A stretch of DNA of 37,477 nucleotides from Selenomonadaceae bacterium (GCA_017634675.1 JAGBMX010000125.1:1-37477), one strand, 5' to 3'. Positions 23,485 to 32,511 are shown, numbered from the stretch's first letter. Numbers and translations: made by a program. Notes: generated by a model from the sequence alone, not told the origin.

Positions 23485-23667
23485 ATGGCAATAAGAATTG
23501 AAAAATGCCCTTTTTGCGGACATGAAGTTGAGTTTTTTACAAATCGCCGCGAGTTTGAGTGTTTTTATTGCGGAGCAGTGGTGAAGTTTAGCGGCTACCT
23601 TGATAAGCCTTATATCATGTTGATAGACCGCTACAACAAGCGGGCGCATATAGATTTTAATTCTTGA
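23485..23667 (+). CDS. Small zinc-ribbon phage protein
   Basis: This 60-aa protein has two CxxC knuckles, CPFCGHEVEFF and CFYCGAVV, forming a complete zinc ribbon like those in Lar-type and other small phage proteins. The start is ATG 23485, 2 nt after the preceding stop. Its partner is unknown. Confidence 0.65.
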   Translation: MAIRIEKCPFCGHEVEFFTNRREFECFYCGAVVKFSGYLDKPYIMLIDRYNKRAHIDFNS

Positions 23668-23678
23668 AGGAGGACGTT

Positions 23679-24194
23679 ATGGCAACTCGCACATTATTTG
23701 AAATCAGCAAAGCGTACCAAAACATCTGGGATTTGGTGCTTGATTTTGACGGCAACGATTTGGACGCAATCGAAAACGGTTTAAAATCCATTGAGGGCGA
23801 GGTTGAGGATAAATGCAGAAACGGCATTGGACTTATTCGGTCGCTAAACAATCTGGCTGAAGGAATGAAATACGAAGCCGAACGCTTAACGGTTCGCCGC
23901 AAGGCAATCGAAAATCGCATTTCCCGCATTAAAGAATGGTATTTCGACAACCTTGACAAAATGGGTATTCAAAAAGTACCGACCAGCCTCGGAACGATGT
24001 CAATTTGCAAAGCCGGAGGCAATCAAGGCATAGATATCACCAATGAAGAAGAGGTAATAAAAGCCGGATACTGCGAGGTTATTCCCGAAAAAACGGTAGT
24101 AGACAAAGACAAAGTTCGCGCGGCACTCGAAAAAGGCGAAGAGGTCAAAGGAGCGCATCTGAAACCTCGAGGGAGGTACTTAAAAATATCATGA
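23679..24194 (+). CDS. Siphovirus Gp157-family protein
   Basis: This 171-aa protein has the Gp157 pattern: N-terminal LFEISKAYQNIWDLVLD, a long coiled-coil (LNNLAEGMKYEAERLTVRRKAIENR) and MGIQKVPTSLGTMSICKAGG. Gp157 proteins occur next to phage recombination genes and were first tied to phage resistance in Streptococcus. The ATG follows AAGGAGG, and the stop overlaps the annealase ATG (ATGA). Confidence 0.8.
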   Translation: MATRTLFEISKAYQNIWDLVLDFDGNDLDAIENGLKSIEGEVEDKCRNGIGLIRSLNNLAEGMKYEAERLTVRRKAIENRISRIKEWYFDNLDKMGIQKVPTSLGTMSICKAGGNQGIDITNEEEVIKAGYCEVIPEKTVVDKDKVRAALEKGEEVKGAHLKPRGRYLKIS

Positions 24195-24874
24195 ATATTC
24201 ACGAAAAAATACAATCGGTCAAAGTTGCGCTTGCAAGTGAGGGCATAAAAAAAGGCGGAGAAAATACTTATAGCAACTATAAATACTTTGAACTTGCTGA
24301 TTTTTTGCCGAGACTCAATGTTTTTTGCGCTGAGTTTAAACTAAGTCACGCAATAACGGTTAGCGAGGATTTGCAACAGATAATTTTGACCGTTCGCGAC
24401 ATCGATAAGCCGGATTCGTTTCTTGAATATCGGATTCCGCTTTCAACGGCGAACTTAAAAGCCAGTCATCCCGTCCAGAACCTAGGCGCAGTCCTTACAT
24501 ATTCCCGGCGATACCTTTTGATGATGGCATTTGACATAGTTCAGGCAGATACCCTTGAAGCTATAAACGGCAAGCAAAACACGGTCGCTACTCCCCAAAC
24601 AACGCAGACCAACAATTCTAACAAGAGAAGTTTTGTTTGGGATGCCAAAACGAAAACACCCGCCGAGGAACTCAAGCGGTTATGGCAGTTTGTAAACTGG
24701 GACGTTAGCACATTGGAGCAATATGTGCAAGAAAGGGCGAAATTTACGGGAGTTGAAGTAAACGATACTCTCTACCTAACAATAATCAAAGAAAATATTT
24801 CATACTTACAAAGCGAAGCGCAAGCGGGAAATCCTGCCTACGCAGGTATGACTTTTGAGGAAGTGCCTTTTTAA
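24191..24874 (+). CDS. ERF-family single-strand annealing protein
   Basis: This 227-aa protein has the ERF/Sak-type N-terminal domain: NTYSNYKYFELADFLPRLN, then IPLSTANLKASHPVQNLGAVLTYSRRYLLMMAFDI, which matches the family glycine-Ala-TYARRY signature. It anneals complementary single strands in phage recombination with SSB, encoded next. A Gln/Thr/Asn-rich linker (about 130-150) leads to a small C-terminal domain. Confidence 0.82.
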   Translation: MNIHEKIQSVKVALASEGIKKGGENTYSNYKYFELADFLPRLNVFCAEFKLSHAITVSEDLQQIILTVRDIDKPDSFLEYRIPLSTANLKASHPVQNLGAVLTYSRRYLLMMAFDIVQADTLEAINGKQNTVATPQTTQTNNSNKRSFVWDAKTKTPAEELKRLWQFVNWDVSTLEQYVQERAKFTGVEVNDTLYLTIIKENISYLQSEAQAGNPAYAGMTFEEVPF

Positions 24875-24892
24875 AGGAACGGAGGAATTTAA

Positions 24893-25402
24893 ATGAACAC
24901 ATCATTTTACGGACGATTAACCAAAGACCCGGAAGTTAAAACTTCGCAATCTGGAGTTTTATACACTTTTTTTACGGTCGCAACTCAGCTTCCCATTAAA
25001 GACCCAAGCGGCGCAGGTCGCAAGTCTTTGTTTATAAGTTGCACGGCATTCGGCAAGCAAGGCGAATCGGTCGCGCAATATTTCCGCAAAGGAAACCGCA
25101 TCGTTGTCGATGGGATTGTAAACGACATCAATATCAGCCACGGACAAAACGGCGGGGAATATTTGAATATCAATGTAAACCTCACAAATTTCCATATCGT
25201 CGAAACGAAAGCGGAAAACGAGGGGCAAAATGGGAATTTTACTCAACAATCGCCGCAGCAACAACCTCCCCAACAAAATTACGGTCAGCCTCCGCAACAG
25301 AATTATGGGCAATCACCAATGGCTACTCCTAACGCTGGTGCGCCTTGGGGAAATCCTCCGCCTATCCAGCAAAATAACGGTTATGCAAACGCTCCTTATT
25401 GA
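24893..25402 (+). CDS. ssb: Phage single-stranded DNA-binding protein
   Basis: This 169-aa protein has an OB-fold domain (1-105): NTSFYGRLTKDPEVK, FISCTAFGKQGESVAQYFRKGNRI and VNLTNFHIVE. A Gln/Pro/Gly-rich low-complexity tail (from about 112) contains repeated PPQQNYGQ. The usual acidic DDxIPF tip is absent and the protein ends GYANAPY, so partner docking may differ. AACGGAGG precedes the ATG. Confidence 0.87.
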   Translation: MNTSFYGRLTKDPEVKTSQSGVLYTFFTVATQLPIKDPSGAGRKSLFISCTAFGKQGESVAQYFRKGNRIVVDGIVNDINISHGQNGGEYLNINVNLTNFHIVETKAENEGQNGNFTQQSPQQQPPQQNYGQPPQQNYGQSPMATPNAGAPWGNPPPIQQNNGYANAPY

Positions 25403-25419
25403 TTGTAGGAGGAGAGATT

Positions 25420-26811
25420 ATGGCAATAACCCTGCGAGGCTATCAAGAACAACTTATAGATGATATCGCCTACGAATTTAATCAAGGCAGAACACGGGTT
25501 TGCGCCGTCGCTCCATGCGGCGCAGGGAAAACCGTTATGACCGGGTGGATGGCTAGGGCGGCGAGTTTAAACCAAAAACGGGTGCTGTTTATGGTACATA
25601 GGCAAGAACTCATCGACCAAACGAGCCGCACATTTTCAGATTTAGGTATCCGCCATGGGATTATTGCCGCAAAATCTCCTCGAGAGTACGACTTGCCGGT
25701 TCAACTGGCAAGCGTACAAACTTTGGTTAGACGACTTCCCGAAGTACCGCGTCCGGATTTCCTTATCTGCGATGAATGCCACCACATAGTTGCGGGGACT
25801 TACCGCAAAATAATTGATTATTGGCGACCGCAGGTGCTTGGAGTAACCGCTACTCCCGAACGTCTCGGCGGTCAAGGTTTGGGCGACGTGTTCGAGTCTC
25901 TGGTTCTCGGCGCAACGGTAAAAGACCTCATAAAATGGGGTAATCTTAGCCCCTTTGATTACTACGCTCCGCCTTCAAAATTTAATCCTGCGGAAGTTCG
26001 CGTCAGGTTTGGCGAATTCGTTCAGAAAGAAGTTTTCGACAAAGTAAACACCGCCGATGTTATCGGCGATGTCGTGAAATATTATAGACAACTCGCCAGC
26101 GGGAAACGCGCCATTTGTTACTGCGTAAATCGGGCGCACAGCGAACATATCGCCGCAATATTTAATAGAGCGGGAATTCCGGCAATGCACGTCGACGGCG
26201 AAACCAACCCTGCAATAAGGAAACAAGCGATTGAAGATTTTCGCAACGACAAAATTAAAATTCTTTCAAATGCGGAACTCTTCGGTGAGGGCTTCGATGT
26301 GCCAAGCATGGAAGCCGTAATTTTAGCAAGACCGACGGCATCGCTCACGCTTTACATTCAACAAGCGATGAGAGCTATGCGACACGACGACGATAATCCA
26401 AATAAGAGAGCCATTATTATCGACCACGTAGGTAATGTTTTTAGGCACGGAATGCCTGACGAAGACCATGAATGGTCGCTTGAAACCGTAAAGAAAAGAC
26501 GACAGGAAAGAACCGCAGCCATAAAAGTTTGCCCGGCGTGTTTTCAAGCGTTGCCTTCGGCAACTAGGGTATGTCCTTATTGTGGGCATATATTTATCCC
26601 GGAAAAAGAAGTAAAAGCCGCCGAAGGAAAGTTAATAAAAATAAACAGCGTCGATGTGGAAACACGAAAACAAAGGCGAATGGAAGTAGGCAAAGCGAGA
26701 ACCGTACCCGAACTTGAACGTATAGCGAGGGAAAGAGGCTACTCCATGAGATGGGTGACGCGGCAAATTGAAATCAAGCATATCAATAGGGAGATGGTAG
26801 TTAATGTCTGA
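25420..26811 (+). CDS. SF2 DEAD/DEAH-type phage helicase
   Basis: This 463-aa protein has helicase motif I APCGAGKT (31-38), motif Ia FMVHRQELIDQ, motif II DECHH (118-122), VTATPERLGG (motif III-like) and motif VI in QQAMRAMRHD. A C-terminal zinc ribbon, CPACFQAL and CPYCGH (about 371-390), is likely for DNA contact. Helicases of this type accompany a VRR-NUC nuclease in siphovirus replication modules, as here. The ATG follows AGGAGGAGAG. Confidence 0.87.
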   Translation: MAITLRGYQEQLIDDIAYEFNQGRTRVCAVAPCGAGKTVMTGWMARAASLNQKRVLFMVHRQELIDQTSRTFSDLGIRHGIIAAKSPREYDLPVQLASVQTLVRRLPEVPRPDFLICDECHHIVAGTYRKIIDYWRPQVLGVTATPERLGGQGLGDVFESLVLGATVKDLIKWGNLSPFDYYAPPSKFNPAEVRVRFGEFVQKEVFDKVNTADVIGDVVKYYRQLASGKRAICYCVNRAHSEHIAAIFNRAGIPAMHVDGETNPAIRKQAIEDFRNDKIKILSNAELFGEGFDVPSMEAVILARPTASLTLYIQQAMRAMRHDDDNPNKRAIIIDHVGNVFRHGMPDEDHEWSLETVKKRRQERTAAIKVCPACFQALPSATRVCPYCGHIFIPEKEVKAAEGKLIKINSVDVETRKQRRMEVGKARTVPELERIARERGYSMRWVTRQIEIKHINREMVVNV

Positions 26812-27196
26812 AAACGAGCATGACATTCAAAATAAAATTCGTTTGGCTGTGGGCAAAGCGCAAGCCGGGGTTTTGTTTCGCGCTAATGTAGGCGTAGGGT
26901 GGAACGGTGAAATCGTAAACCGTTCCGCTAACCGTTTGGTGCTTTCAAATCCTCATCGATTAGCTACCGGGCTTCCGAACGGTTTTCCAGATTTATTCGG
27001 ATATCGCAAGACAAAAATCACACCTGAAATGATAGGGAAAGAAATCGCCGTGTTCGCTTTTTTGGAAATTAAAACGAAGAAAGGGAAACCGACCGAAGCG
27101 CAACAGCGAATGCACGAATTTTTAAAGAAAGACGGGGCGATAGGAGGAATTGCTCGTTCGCCGGAGGAAGCGTTGAAACTTTTGAATGAGATGTGA
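26804..27196 (+). CDS. VRR-NUC domain nuclease
   Basis: This 130-aa protein is a single VRR-NUC (PD-(D/E)XK) domain: VGVGWNGE, LPNGFPDLFGYR with the catalytic Asp, AFLEIKTKKGKPTEAQQRMH with the E-x-K pair, and GGIARSPEEAL. Such nucleases process branched replication intermediates with the helicase. It overlaps the helicase gene by 8 nt. Confidence 0.85.
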   Translation: MSENEHDIQNKIRLAVGKAQAGVLFRANVGVGWNGEIVNRSANRLVLSNPHRLATGLPNGFPDLFGYRKTKITPEMIGKEIAVFAFLEIKTKKGKPTEAQQRMHEFLKKDGAIGGIARSPEEALKLLNEM

Positions 27197-27200
27197 GTCT

Positions 27201-30146
27201 ATGTTGACTATATGGGAATTTTTCGATGCGGTTTATGGGGATACCGAGTGCAGAAGTTATATCTGGACTTTGCCGGATAAGGTTACAACGAAACTGCCAA
27301 GCTACGAGCAAATGGCAAACTTCGCAATATCCGAAGACACAAAGGGCAAGAACATTTATTTTTCCGTCGGGTTATCCGAAAAAAATTTTCAAAAGTACGA
27401 AAGAGCTAAAAATGCGGACATTATCGGCATACCGGGATTGTGGGTAGACATAGATATTGCGGGAGGACACGCCGCAGAAAATTTGCCGCCGAATTATCAA
27501 GCGGCTAAGGATTTGCTTCCAACGCAGTTTGAACCGAGCATTGTTGTTTTTTCAGGTCACGGCATTCACGCTTATTACCTTTTTAAAGAAATATTGGACA
27601 CTCGAACGGAAGAGGAAAAAGGCTACGCCACAAACCTTCTCAAAAGATTGCAAGGCGCAGTAAGGCAAAAAGCGCAGACGCAAGGCTGGCACGTTGACAG
27701 CACCATTGATTTATGCAGGGTTTTAAGAGTGCCGGGAACGATGAATCGCAAAAACGGTCAGGAAATACCCTGCGAAGTTGTGGAATATAACAGAAATGCC
27801 ATGCGTTATAACCCAAGTGACTTTGACGATGCATTGCCGGAAATCCAAAATGCAACGCCCACTCCCGAGCCTAGGCAAGAACGATTTGAACGCAGGGCGA
27901 CCGACGGCAACGCCAACTTAATGATGGCGAATTGCTCGTTTCTTCAGTATTGGAGCCAAAATTATAGAACTTTGCCTGAGCCTGTTTGGAAAGCCGCTTG
28001 TACCAACATTATGCGAGGGGTTAACGGCGAAAAAATCATTCTTCCCTTGGTGAAGGAATGGCAAGGCGCAAGTTTTAACGAAGGTCAAACGCTGAAAAGA
28101 CTTCGGCATTATTTAAACGATTGTACGCCACAAACCTGCGAACACATAAAGCAAGAACTTCATTTCACGGGTTGCGCCGACTGCCAAAACATAAAAAGCC
28201 CCTGCGCTTGGAGTTTGGCGAAAATTCCGCAAGCTGTCGCAAAGATACGGGCAATCGCAACTCCATCGGCAGAAAACACGCTAAAGCCGGAGATTTTATC
28301 CGCTCTAGCCATCGTCAAAGCCGAAAATGTGATGGAATACGCAAAATTTGAGAATAGATGTCGAGGGCGAGTGAATTTAAATATTCTTCGACGGGAGGTA
28401 AAAAAAGCGGGACAAGGCAACGCTCCGGCGGTTGTTGAAACGAATGGAATGCTTGTTGAAGGACAGCAATTAGGCGATATAACGACTCAGCAATTTGTGC
28501 CTTCAACTCCGCTAAACCTTAGAATACCCGCAAATTTCTCCTACGGCATAGACGGAGTGTACGAAGTCAAAAAAACCGATTACGGCGTAAAAAGCACTTT
28601 GGCATCGGGGCAGCCCGTTATTATTTGCCAAAAAATCTACAATGTAGATACGCAAACAGAAAAAGTCAGGCTGGCGTTCATGTACTACAACGCTTGGCGG
28701 TTTATCGTCGCAAAACGCTCCGAGATATTTTCCGCAAGGGCGATTGTCGCCATGACGGATAACGGATTAAACGCTTCAAGCGAATCCGCAAAATATCTTG
28801 TCAAATATCTTCAAGCCTTGGAAACGGCAAACCCCGAAATCCCGCTGATTTACGCAGTTTCAAAAATCGGCTGGCGAGATAATACTTTGAAAGAATTTAT
28901 ATTGCCGTCCTCGACAAAATGTAAATATATGATAGATATGACCGATGACGGCGAATTTACCTCAGCGTTTAGACAGACCGGGAAATATGAAGATTGGCTA
29001 AGTTACGCCAAAGGCATAAGAAAGCACGATTACGCAAGATTTATGCTCGCTGCGTCTTTCGCTACTCCACTACTTCGCATATTTAACGAGCGAAACTTTA
29101 TGGTTTATTTTTGGGGGACGAGCGGCGGGGCAAAAACGGCGGCGATGTACTTTGCGATTTCCGTTTGGGGAGAGCCGGATAAATTAGTGCGGTCGTTTTA
29201 CGGCACGACAAACGGCATTGAACGCGCCGCCGAATACAGCAACGATTTCCCTTTGGCTATAAACGAACGGCAGGTTATGACCGGGAGCAACAGGCAAGAC
29301 TCCCTTGAATCGCTCGTTTATATGTTGGAAGGCGGGAAAGGCAAGGTCAGAGCCAGTAAGAGCGGACTTCGGTCAATGGCAACATGGCGAACTATAAGCC
29401 TTGGCACGGGCGAAGAACCATTATCCAAAGAAAACAGCGTGCAGGGCATAAAAGCGCGACTCCTTGAAGTCAACACTTACCCGGTTTTGCCAAACGACCT
29501 CGGGAAGAGCGTCTACGCTTTCACGGTGAACAACCACGGGACAGCGGGAGAAGTTTACATCGAACGCTTGCTTCAAGAGTCAAACACGGGATATCGAGAT
29601 GTTTTGGAGGCGAGGAAAAATCTTGCCGACAGATTGTCGAGAGATTTTAGCGACTGCCTAGAACCGCACATTGATGCAATAGCCTTAATTTGTACGGCAG
29701 ATTATTTCGTAAGTCAATGGCTCTTTGGTCTTTCGCCGCAAAACGCCGCACAGGAAGCCTATAACTTAGCCGTAAAAATAGCGGGGCAAATGCCCACTAA
29801 AAAGGAAATTTCCGATACGGAAAGGGCATGGGAGTTTGTTTCCGAATGGCTTGTCAGCAACAAAAAGCGATTTAGCAAAGGCGACTTAAACGAAGCCGTT
29901 ATGACGCCGGAATACGGATTTATCCGAGATGGTTACTGGCATATATTCCCTTCGTACCTTACGGAAGCTATGGAGCGAATGGGATTTAAACCCAACAAGC
30001 TACTCCGAGAGTTTGCAAATAAAAATCTTATTTGTTTTCAGCAAGGGAAAACTCGCACTTTTAAGGCGCGGGTTCGCTACAATGGCTCCTTGGTATATGT
30101 GATAAAAATTCCCATAAGCGAAGGTGAAAGCAATGAACTTTTTTGA
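27201..30146 (+). CDS. Primase-helicase replication protein (PrimPol-like plus DUF927)
   Basis: This protein of about 981 aa has an N-terminal primase-polymerase-like domain with the acidic metal site LWVDIDI (Asp83, Asp85), SGHGIHAYY (118-126) and CRVLRVPGTMNRK (about 172-184). A central Cys motif, CEHIKQELHFTGCADC, precedes the DUF927 helicase-like domain with Walker A WGTSGGAKT (638-646) and an AINERQ Walker B-like segment. It would prime and unwind at the phage origin. ATG 27201 was chosen over ATG 27186; neither has a strong ribosome site. Confidence 0.82.
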   Translation: MLTIWEFFDAVYGDTECRSYIWTLPDKVTTKLPSYEQMANFAISEDTKGKNIYFSVGLSEKNFQKYERAKNADIIGIPGLWVDIDIAGGHAAENLPPNYQAAKDLLPTQFEPSIVVFSGHGIHAYYLFKEILDTRTEEEKGYATNLLKRLQGAVRQKAQTQGWHVDSTIDLCRVLRVPGTMNRKNGQEIPCEVVEYNRNAMRYNPSDFDDALPEIQNATPTPEPRQERFERRATDGNANLMMANCSFLQYWSQNYRTLPEPVWKAACTNIMRGVNGEKIILPLVKEWQGASFNEGQTLKRLRHYLNDCTPQTCEHIKQELHFTGCADCQNIKSPCAWSLAKIPQAVAKIRAIATPSAENTLKPEILSALAIVKAENVMEYAKFENRCRGRVNLNILRREVKKAGQGNAPAVVETNGMLVEGQQLGDITTQQFVPSTPLNLRIPANFSYGIDGVYEVKKTDYGVKSTLASGQPVIICQKIYNVDTQTEKVRLAFMYYNAWRFIVAKRSEIFSARAIVAMTDNGLNASSESAKYLVKYLQALETANPEIPLIYAVSKIGWRDNTLKEFILPSSTKCKYMIDMTDDGEFTSAFRQTGKYEDWLSYAKGIRKHDYARFMLAASFATPLLRIFNERNFMVYFWGTSGGAKTAAMYFAISVWGEPDKLVRSFYGTTNGIERAAEYSNDFPLAINERQVMTGSNRQDSLESLVYMLEGGKGKVRASKSGLRSMATWRTISLGTGEEPLSKENSVQGIKARLLEVNTYPVLPNDLGKSVYAFTVNNHGTAGEVYIERLLQESNTGYRDVLEARKNLADRLSRDFSDCLEPHIDAIALICTADYFVSQWLFGLSPQNAAQEAYNLAVKIAGQMPTKKEISDTERAWEFVSEWLVSNKKRFSKGDLNEAVMTPEYGFIRDGYWHIFPSYLTEAMERMGFKPNKLLREFANKNLICFQQGKTRTFKARVRYNGSLVYVIKIPISEGESNELF

Positions 30147-30585
30147 AAATCTGGTAGCTCCCAAGGAAAAAATCATTCCACCGAAGCCGACAATTCAACA
30201 AATAAGCGAAATGGTGCGAAGAGTGGAAGAAAGAGCCAACGCCGAATTAAAATTTCACAGTCGAGAGGAGGAACTTAAGGGTGAAAATCCTCACGATACA
30301 AGGTTTGACACTTCGTTTGACCCTTATTACATAGTTTCGCCGAACGATTCCTTTGAATGGTTCATACTTTGCATGAAAGCGAAAAAAATCAGCTTTGAAC
30401 TATATTCGGTTCTTTGGTACATCCGAGGTTGCGGAACTCGATTGATAAAAGACGACTTCTGGGGATATGTCATGAAGCCGGATATCCAAGAGGGCGGTTG
30501 GGAGTCTATGGAGCATTGGAATAGGGATAAACATATTATGGACACTTGGCGCAACGAAATCGTTGATTTATTGGCGACAATTTAA
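30133..30585 (+). CDS. Hypothetical phage protein
   Basis: This 150-aa protein overlaps the primase gene by 14 nt. The N-terminal third is charged and helical (PTIQQISEMVRRVEERANAE); the rest has many aromatics (FEWFILCMKAKKISFELYSVLWYI). ATG 30133 has GAAGGTGAAAG upstream. No family is recognised. Confidence 0.6.
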   Translation: MNFFENLVAPKEKIIPPKPTIQQISEMVRRVEERANAELKFHSREEELKGENPHDTRFDTSFDPYYIVSPNDSFEWFILCMKAKKISFELYSVLWYIRGCGTRLIKDDFWGYVMKPDIQEGGWESMEHWNRDKHIMDTWRNEIVDLLATI

Positions 30586-30608
30586 AAAAAAGGGGGGCGA
30601 AAACGAGC

Positions 30609-30989
30609 ATGATTTATATATCTCATCCCTTCACGGGAGACGAGGAAAAGAACCGCAAGAAAGCGCGAGAAATTGCGGCAGGGTTGGCGAAACGCTACCC
30701 GCACGAAACATTTATAAATCCTTTGGATGCGATGCAATATGCCGAAAACGCAAAGCTGGATTATAACATTGTAATAAGCCATTGTTTAAAGCTACTCTCA
30801 TTTTGCGACCACATAATAATGACGGGAAACTGGCGAGAAAGCAGAGGTTGTCAAATCGAATACGCCTTTGCGAAGATATGCGATATCAAAGTTTGGGAAA
30901 TGGAGGAAAATCATGCAAACGATAATCGAAGTAATTGCGATTTATTGTGTTATGACCATTTTGTTTTCTCTGGCGAAACGATTTCTTGA
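30609..30989 (+). CDS. DUF4406-type nucleoside-deoxyribosyltransferase-like protein
   Basis: The first 95 residues match DUF4406: MIYISHPFTGDEEKNRKKA, INPLDAMQ, HCLKLLSFCDHIIMTGNWRESRGCQIEYAFAK. The fold resembles nucleoside 2-deoxyribosyltransferases and may act on nucleotides. The last 25 residues overlap the next gene by 77 nt and look unrelated, suggesting an original stop was lost. The AAGGGGGG ribosome site is part of an A8G6 run. Confidence 0.75.
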   Translation: MIYISHPFTGDEEKNRKKAREIAAGLAKRYPHETFINPLDAMQYAENAKLDYNIVISHCLKLLSFCDHIIMTGNWRESRGCQIEYAFAKICDIKVWEMEENHANDNRSNCDLLCYDHFVFSGETIS

Positions 30990-31179
30990 ATGGCTCGACA
31001 TAAAAAGCAACTGGTTTTACATCGCTTTGATTTGGCTCCTTTGCCTGTTTTGGCTCAACTGCGTGATGATTGCTATGGAAGTCGTACTATATGGGCATCG
31101 AGTTATAGTCGAAAAAGACATTTATACTTGCGCCGTTGTTGCCGGGTTTATGACTTGGTTGGTTTGGAAGAAAGAGTGA
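30913..31179 (+). CDS. Small phage membrane protein
   Basis: This 88-aa protein has about three predicted transmembrane segments: IIEVIAIYCVMTILFSLA, WFYIALIWLLCLFWLNCVMI and TCAVVAGFMTWLVW. The position in the early operon, not the lysis module, makes a holin less likely. Superinfection exclusion is possible but untested. The ATG follows TGGAGG inside the DUF4406 reading frame. Confidence 0.6.
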   Translation: MQTIIEVIAIYCVMTILFSLAKRFLEWLDIKSNWFYIALIWLLCLFWLNCVMIAMEVVLYGHRVIVEKDIYTCAVVAGFMTWLVWKKE

Positions 31180-31183
31180 GATT

Positions 31184-31378
31184 ATGGAAGAGTCAAAAAT
31201 TTATATACGCGCCGATGACGAAGGCGGTATTGTTTTAAACATTGAAGGAGACGAAATAACTCTTGGCGCGTTAATCGGGATATTATTAATACGCTACTCC
31301 GAAAGGTGCAAGAAACCTCTTGGATTGGTTTGCGACCGAATAAAGGAAGCCGCTATTAAAATTGCGGAGAAAGGATAA
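31184..31378 (+). CDS. Hypothetical phage protein
   Basis: This 64-aa protein begins MEESKIYIRADDEGGIVL, with a short beta-rich start and a basic helix near the end. It lies 4 nt after the membrane-protein stop. No family is recognised. Confidence 0.55.
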   Translation: MEESKIYIRADDEGGIVLNIEGDEITLGALIGILLIRYSERCKKPLGLVCDRIKEAAIKIAEKG

Positions 31379-31470
31379 AGCATGGAAAATTATTATATTC
31401 GTTATGCTGACCCGTGGGCGATAACACATGGGTATGTTTAGGAGGTTGTGAAGCATAAGGGGTTGAGGGT

Positions 31471-31677
31471 ATGACGAACAAAGAAAAATTTATCGAAGTT
31501 ATGAACAAGTATTTCGATGCAAGACTTACGGAAGAAAATTTTCAACGAACTGGGGATTGTGATTGTGAATGTACCCCCTGCGGAGTTTATCGAAAATACG
31601 CTTGTGATATGTCTGATTGTCATGCTTGCGCTATTTGGTGGGATGAAGAGTGGGAACCGAAAGGAGACAAGCAATGA
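31471..31677 (+). CDS. Cysteine-rich small phage protein
   Basis: This 68-aa protein holds eight cysteines in the middle (TGDCDCECTPCGVYRKYACD then DCHACAIWW), likely one or two metal sites. It ends in an ATGA overlap with the next gene. The ribosome site is weak. Function unknown. Confidence 0.55.
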   Translation: MTNKEKFIEVMNKYFDARLTEENFQRTGDCDCECTPCGVYRKYACDMSDCHACAIWWDEEWEPKGDKQ

Positions 31678-31955
31678 GTGAAAAAGCAAAAGCACTAGCT
31701 ATATCAACGTTTGTTTTGAAATTTGGCGCATTTGCTCCGCCGATTGAAAAACAGCTTAATGCTTATGGGCTTACATTAGGCGACAAAGCACAGAAAATCG
31801 AGAAAATCCGAGATGCTATTTTGATGGTTAAGTTTCACGTTGCAAGCGACACCGAAACGGATAAGATGTTTAAGCGGCTTATGAAGTTGGTTGAGAAGGA
31901 AATGAAGGAGATGACTAAACATGAAAAATATGCACTTATGCCCCGAATGTTCTAA
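31674..31955 (+). CDS. Hypothetical phage protein
   Basis: This 93-aa, mainly helical protein (FAPPIEKQLNAYGLTLGDKA, then a Lys/Glu-rich end) overlaps the preceding stop as ATGA, with AAAGGAGA upstream. A strong AAGGAG at its 3' end precedes a 21-codon frame (31921-31986) and the Lar-like gene. No family is recognised. Confidence 0.55.
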   Translation: MSEKAKALAISTFVLKFGAFAPPIEKQLNAYGLTLGDKAQKIEKIRDAILMVKFHVASDTETDKMFKRLMKLVEKEMKEMTKHEKYALMPRMF

Positions 31956-31982
31956 GCGCATAATGAAGGAGGTAGGCGAACC

Positions 31983-32180
31983 GTGAGTGAGGAGCTAAAA
32001 CCGTGCCCATTTTGCGGGGCGAAGTACAGCAGTGAGAAATTCACAGCGGGTACAGTACAACTTATGAGAGGCGAAAAATACTTTTGGGCAATCTGCTTGA
32101 ACTGCGGTGTGAGGACTGGAGAGTATCTAGGAGATGAGGCAGCAATTGAAGCATGGAACAGGAGGGCGAAGGATGAATAA
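31983..32180 (+). CDS. Lar-family restriction-alleviation-like zinc ribbon
   Basis: This 65-aa protein has the Lar pattern: ELKPCPFCGAKY, ICLNCGVRTG and EAAIEAWNRRAKDE. Lar proteins (from Rac prophage) modulate type I restriction; many phage homologues are only presumed to do so. The GTG start has an excellent AAGGAGG site. Confidence 0.72.
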   Translation: MSEELKPCPFCGAKYSSEKFTAGTVQLMRGEKYFWAICLNCGVRTGEYLGDEAAIEAWNRRAKDE

Positions 32181-32331
32181 CAAATTAAAGCCTTGCCCAT
32201 TTTGCGGGGGTAAAGCGAGTACTTATCAAGAGGGAACGACTGATGAGCAGAAAGCTCAGATACAAGCTCAGATGCAAGCGGACTTTGAAGCCGAAATGCA
32301 ACGGTTGGAGCCAGAGTTGTATCAAATATAA
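32173..32331 (+). CDS. Truncated Lar-like protein
   Basis: This 52-aa protein starts KLKPCPFCGGKAS like Lar proteins but lacks the second CxxC. It continues as a Gln/Glu-rich helix (AQIQAQMQADFEAEMQRLEP). It overlaps the intact Lar-like gene by 8 nt. It may be a duplicated and eroded copy or a half-site protein that dimerises around zinc. Confidence 0.5.
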   Translation: MNNKLKPCPFCGGKASTYQEGTTDEQKAQIQAQMQADFEAEMQRLEPELYQI

Positions 32332-32346
32332 GGAGCAGGAGCGTAT

Positions 32347-32511
32347 ATGAGCCGTAAAAGCAAGCAAGAACGACTTCGAGAACTCGAGGCTGAGCGTGCG
32401 CGATACATCAGGGATTATAAAATGGAGCTTAGGCGCGCAAACGAAACGATGAACCTTATCCATGAGGTCGAGGATACTATGAAGGCGTTGAAAAGAGGAG
32501 GATTTATATGA
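32347..32511 (+). CDS. Small coiled-coil phage protein
   Basis: This 54-aa, highly charged protein (MSRKSKQERLRELEAERARY onward) has AAGGAGCAGGAG upstream and an ATGA overlap with the next gene. Heptad-like spacing suggests a coiled coil. Function unknown. Confidence 0.55.
   Translation: MSRKSKQERLRELEAERARYIRDYKMELRRANETMNLIHEVEDTMKALKRGGFI

Noticed and set aside
31382..31441. 19-codon frame with a good ribosome site
   Set aside because: Too short to support, and no motif is seen.
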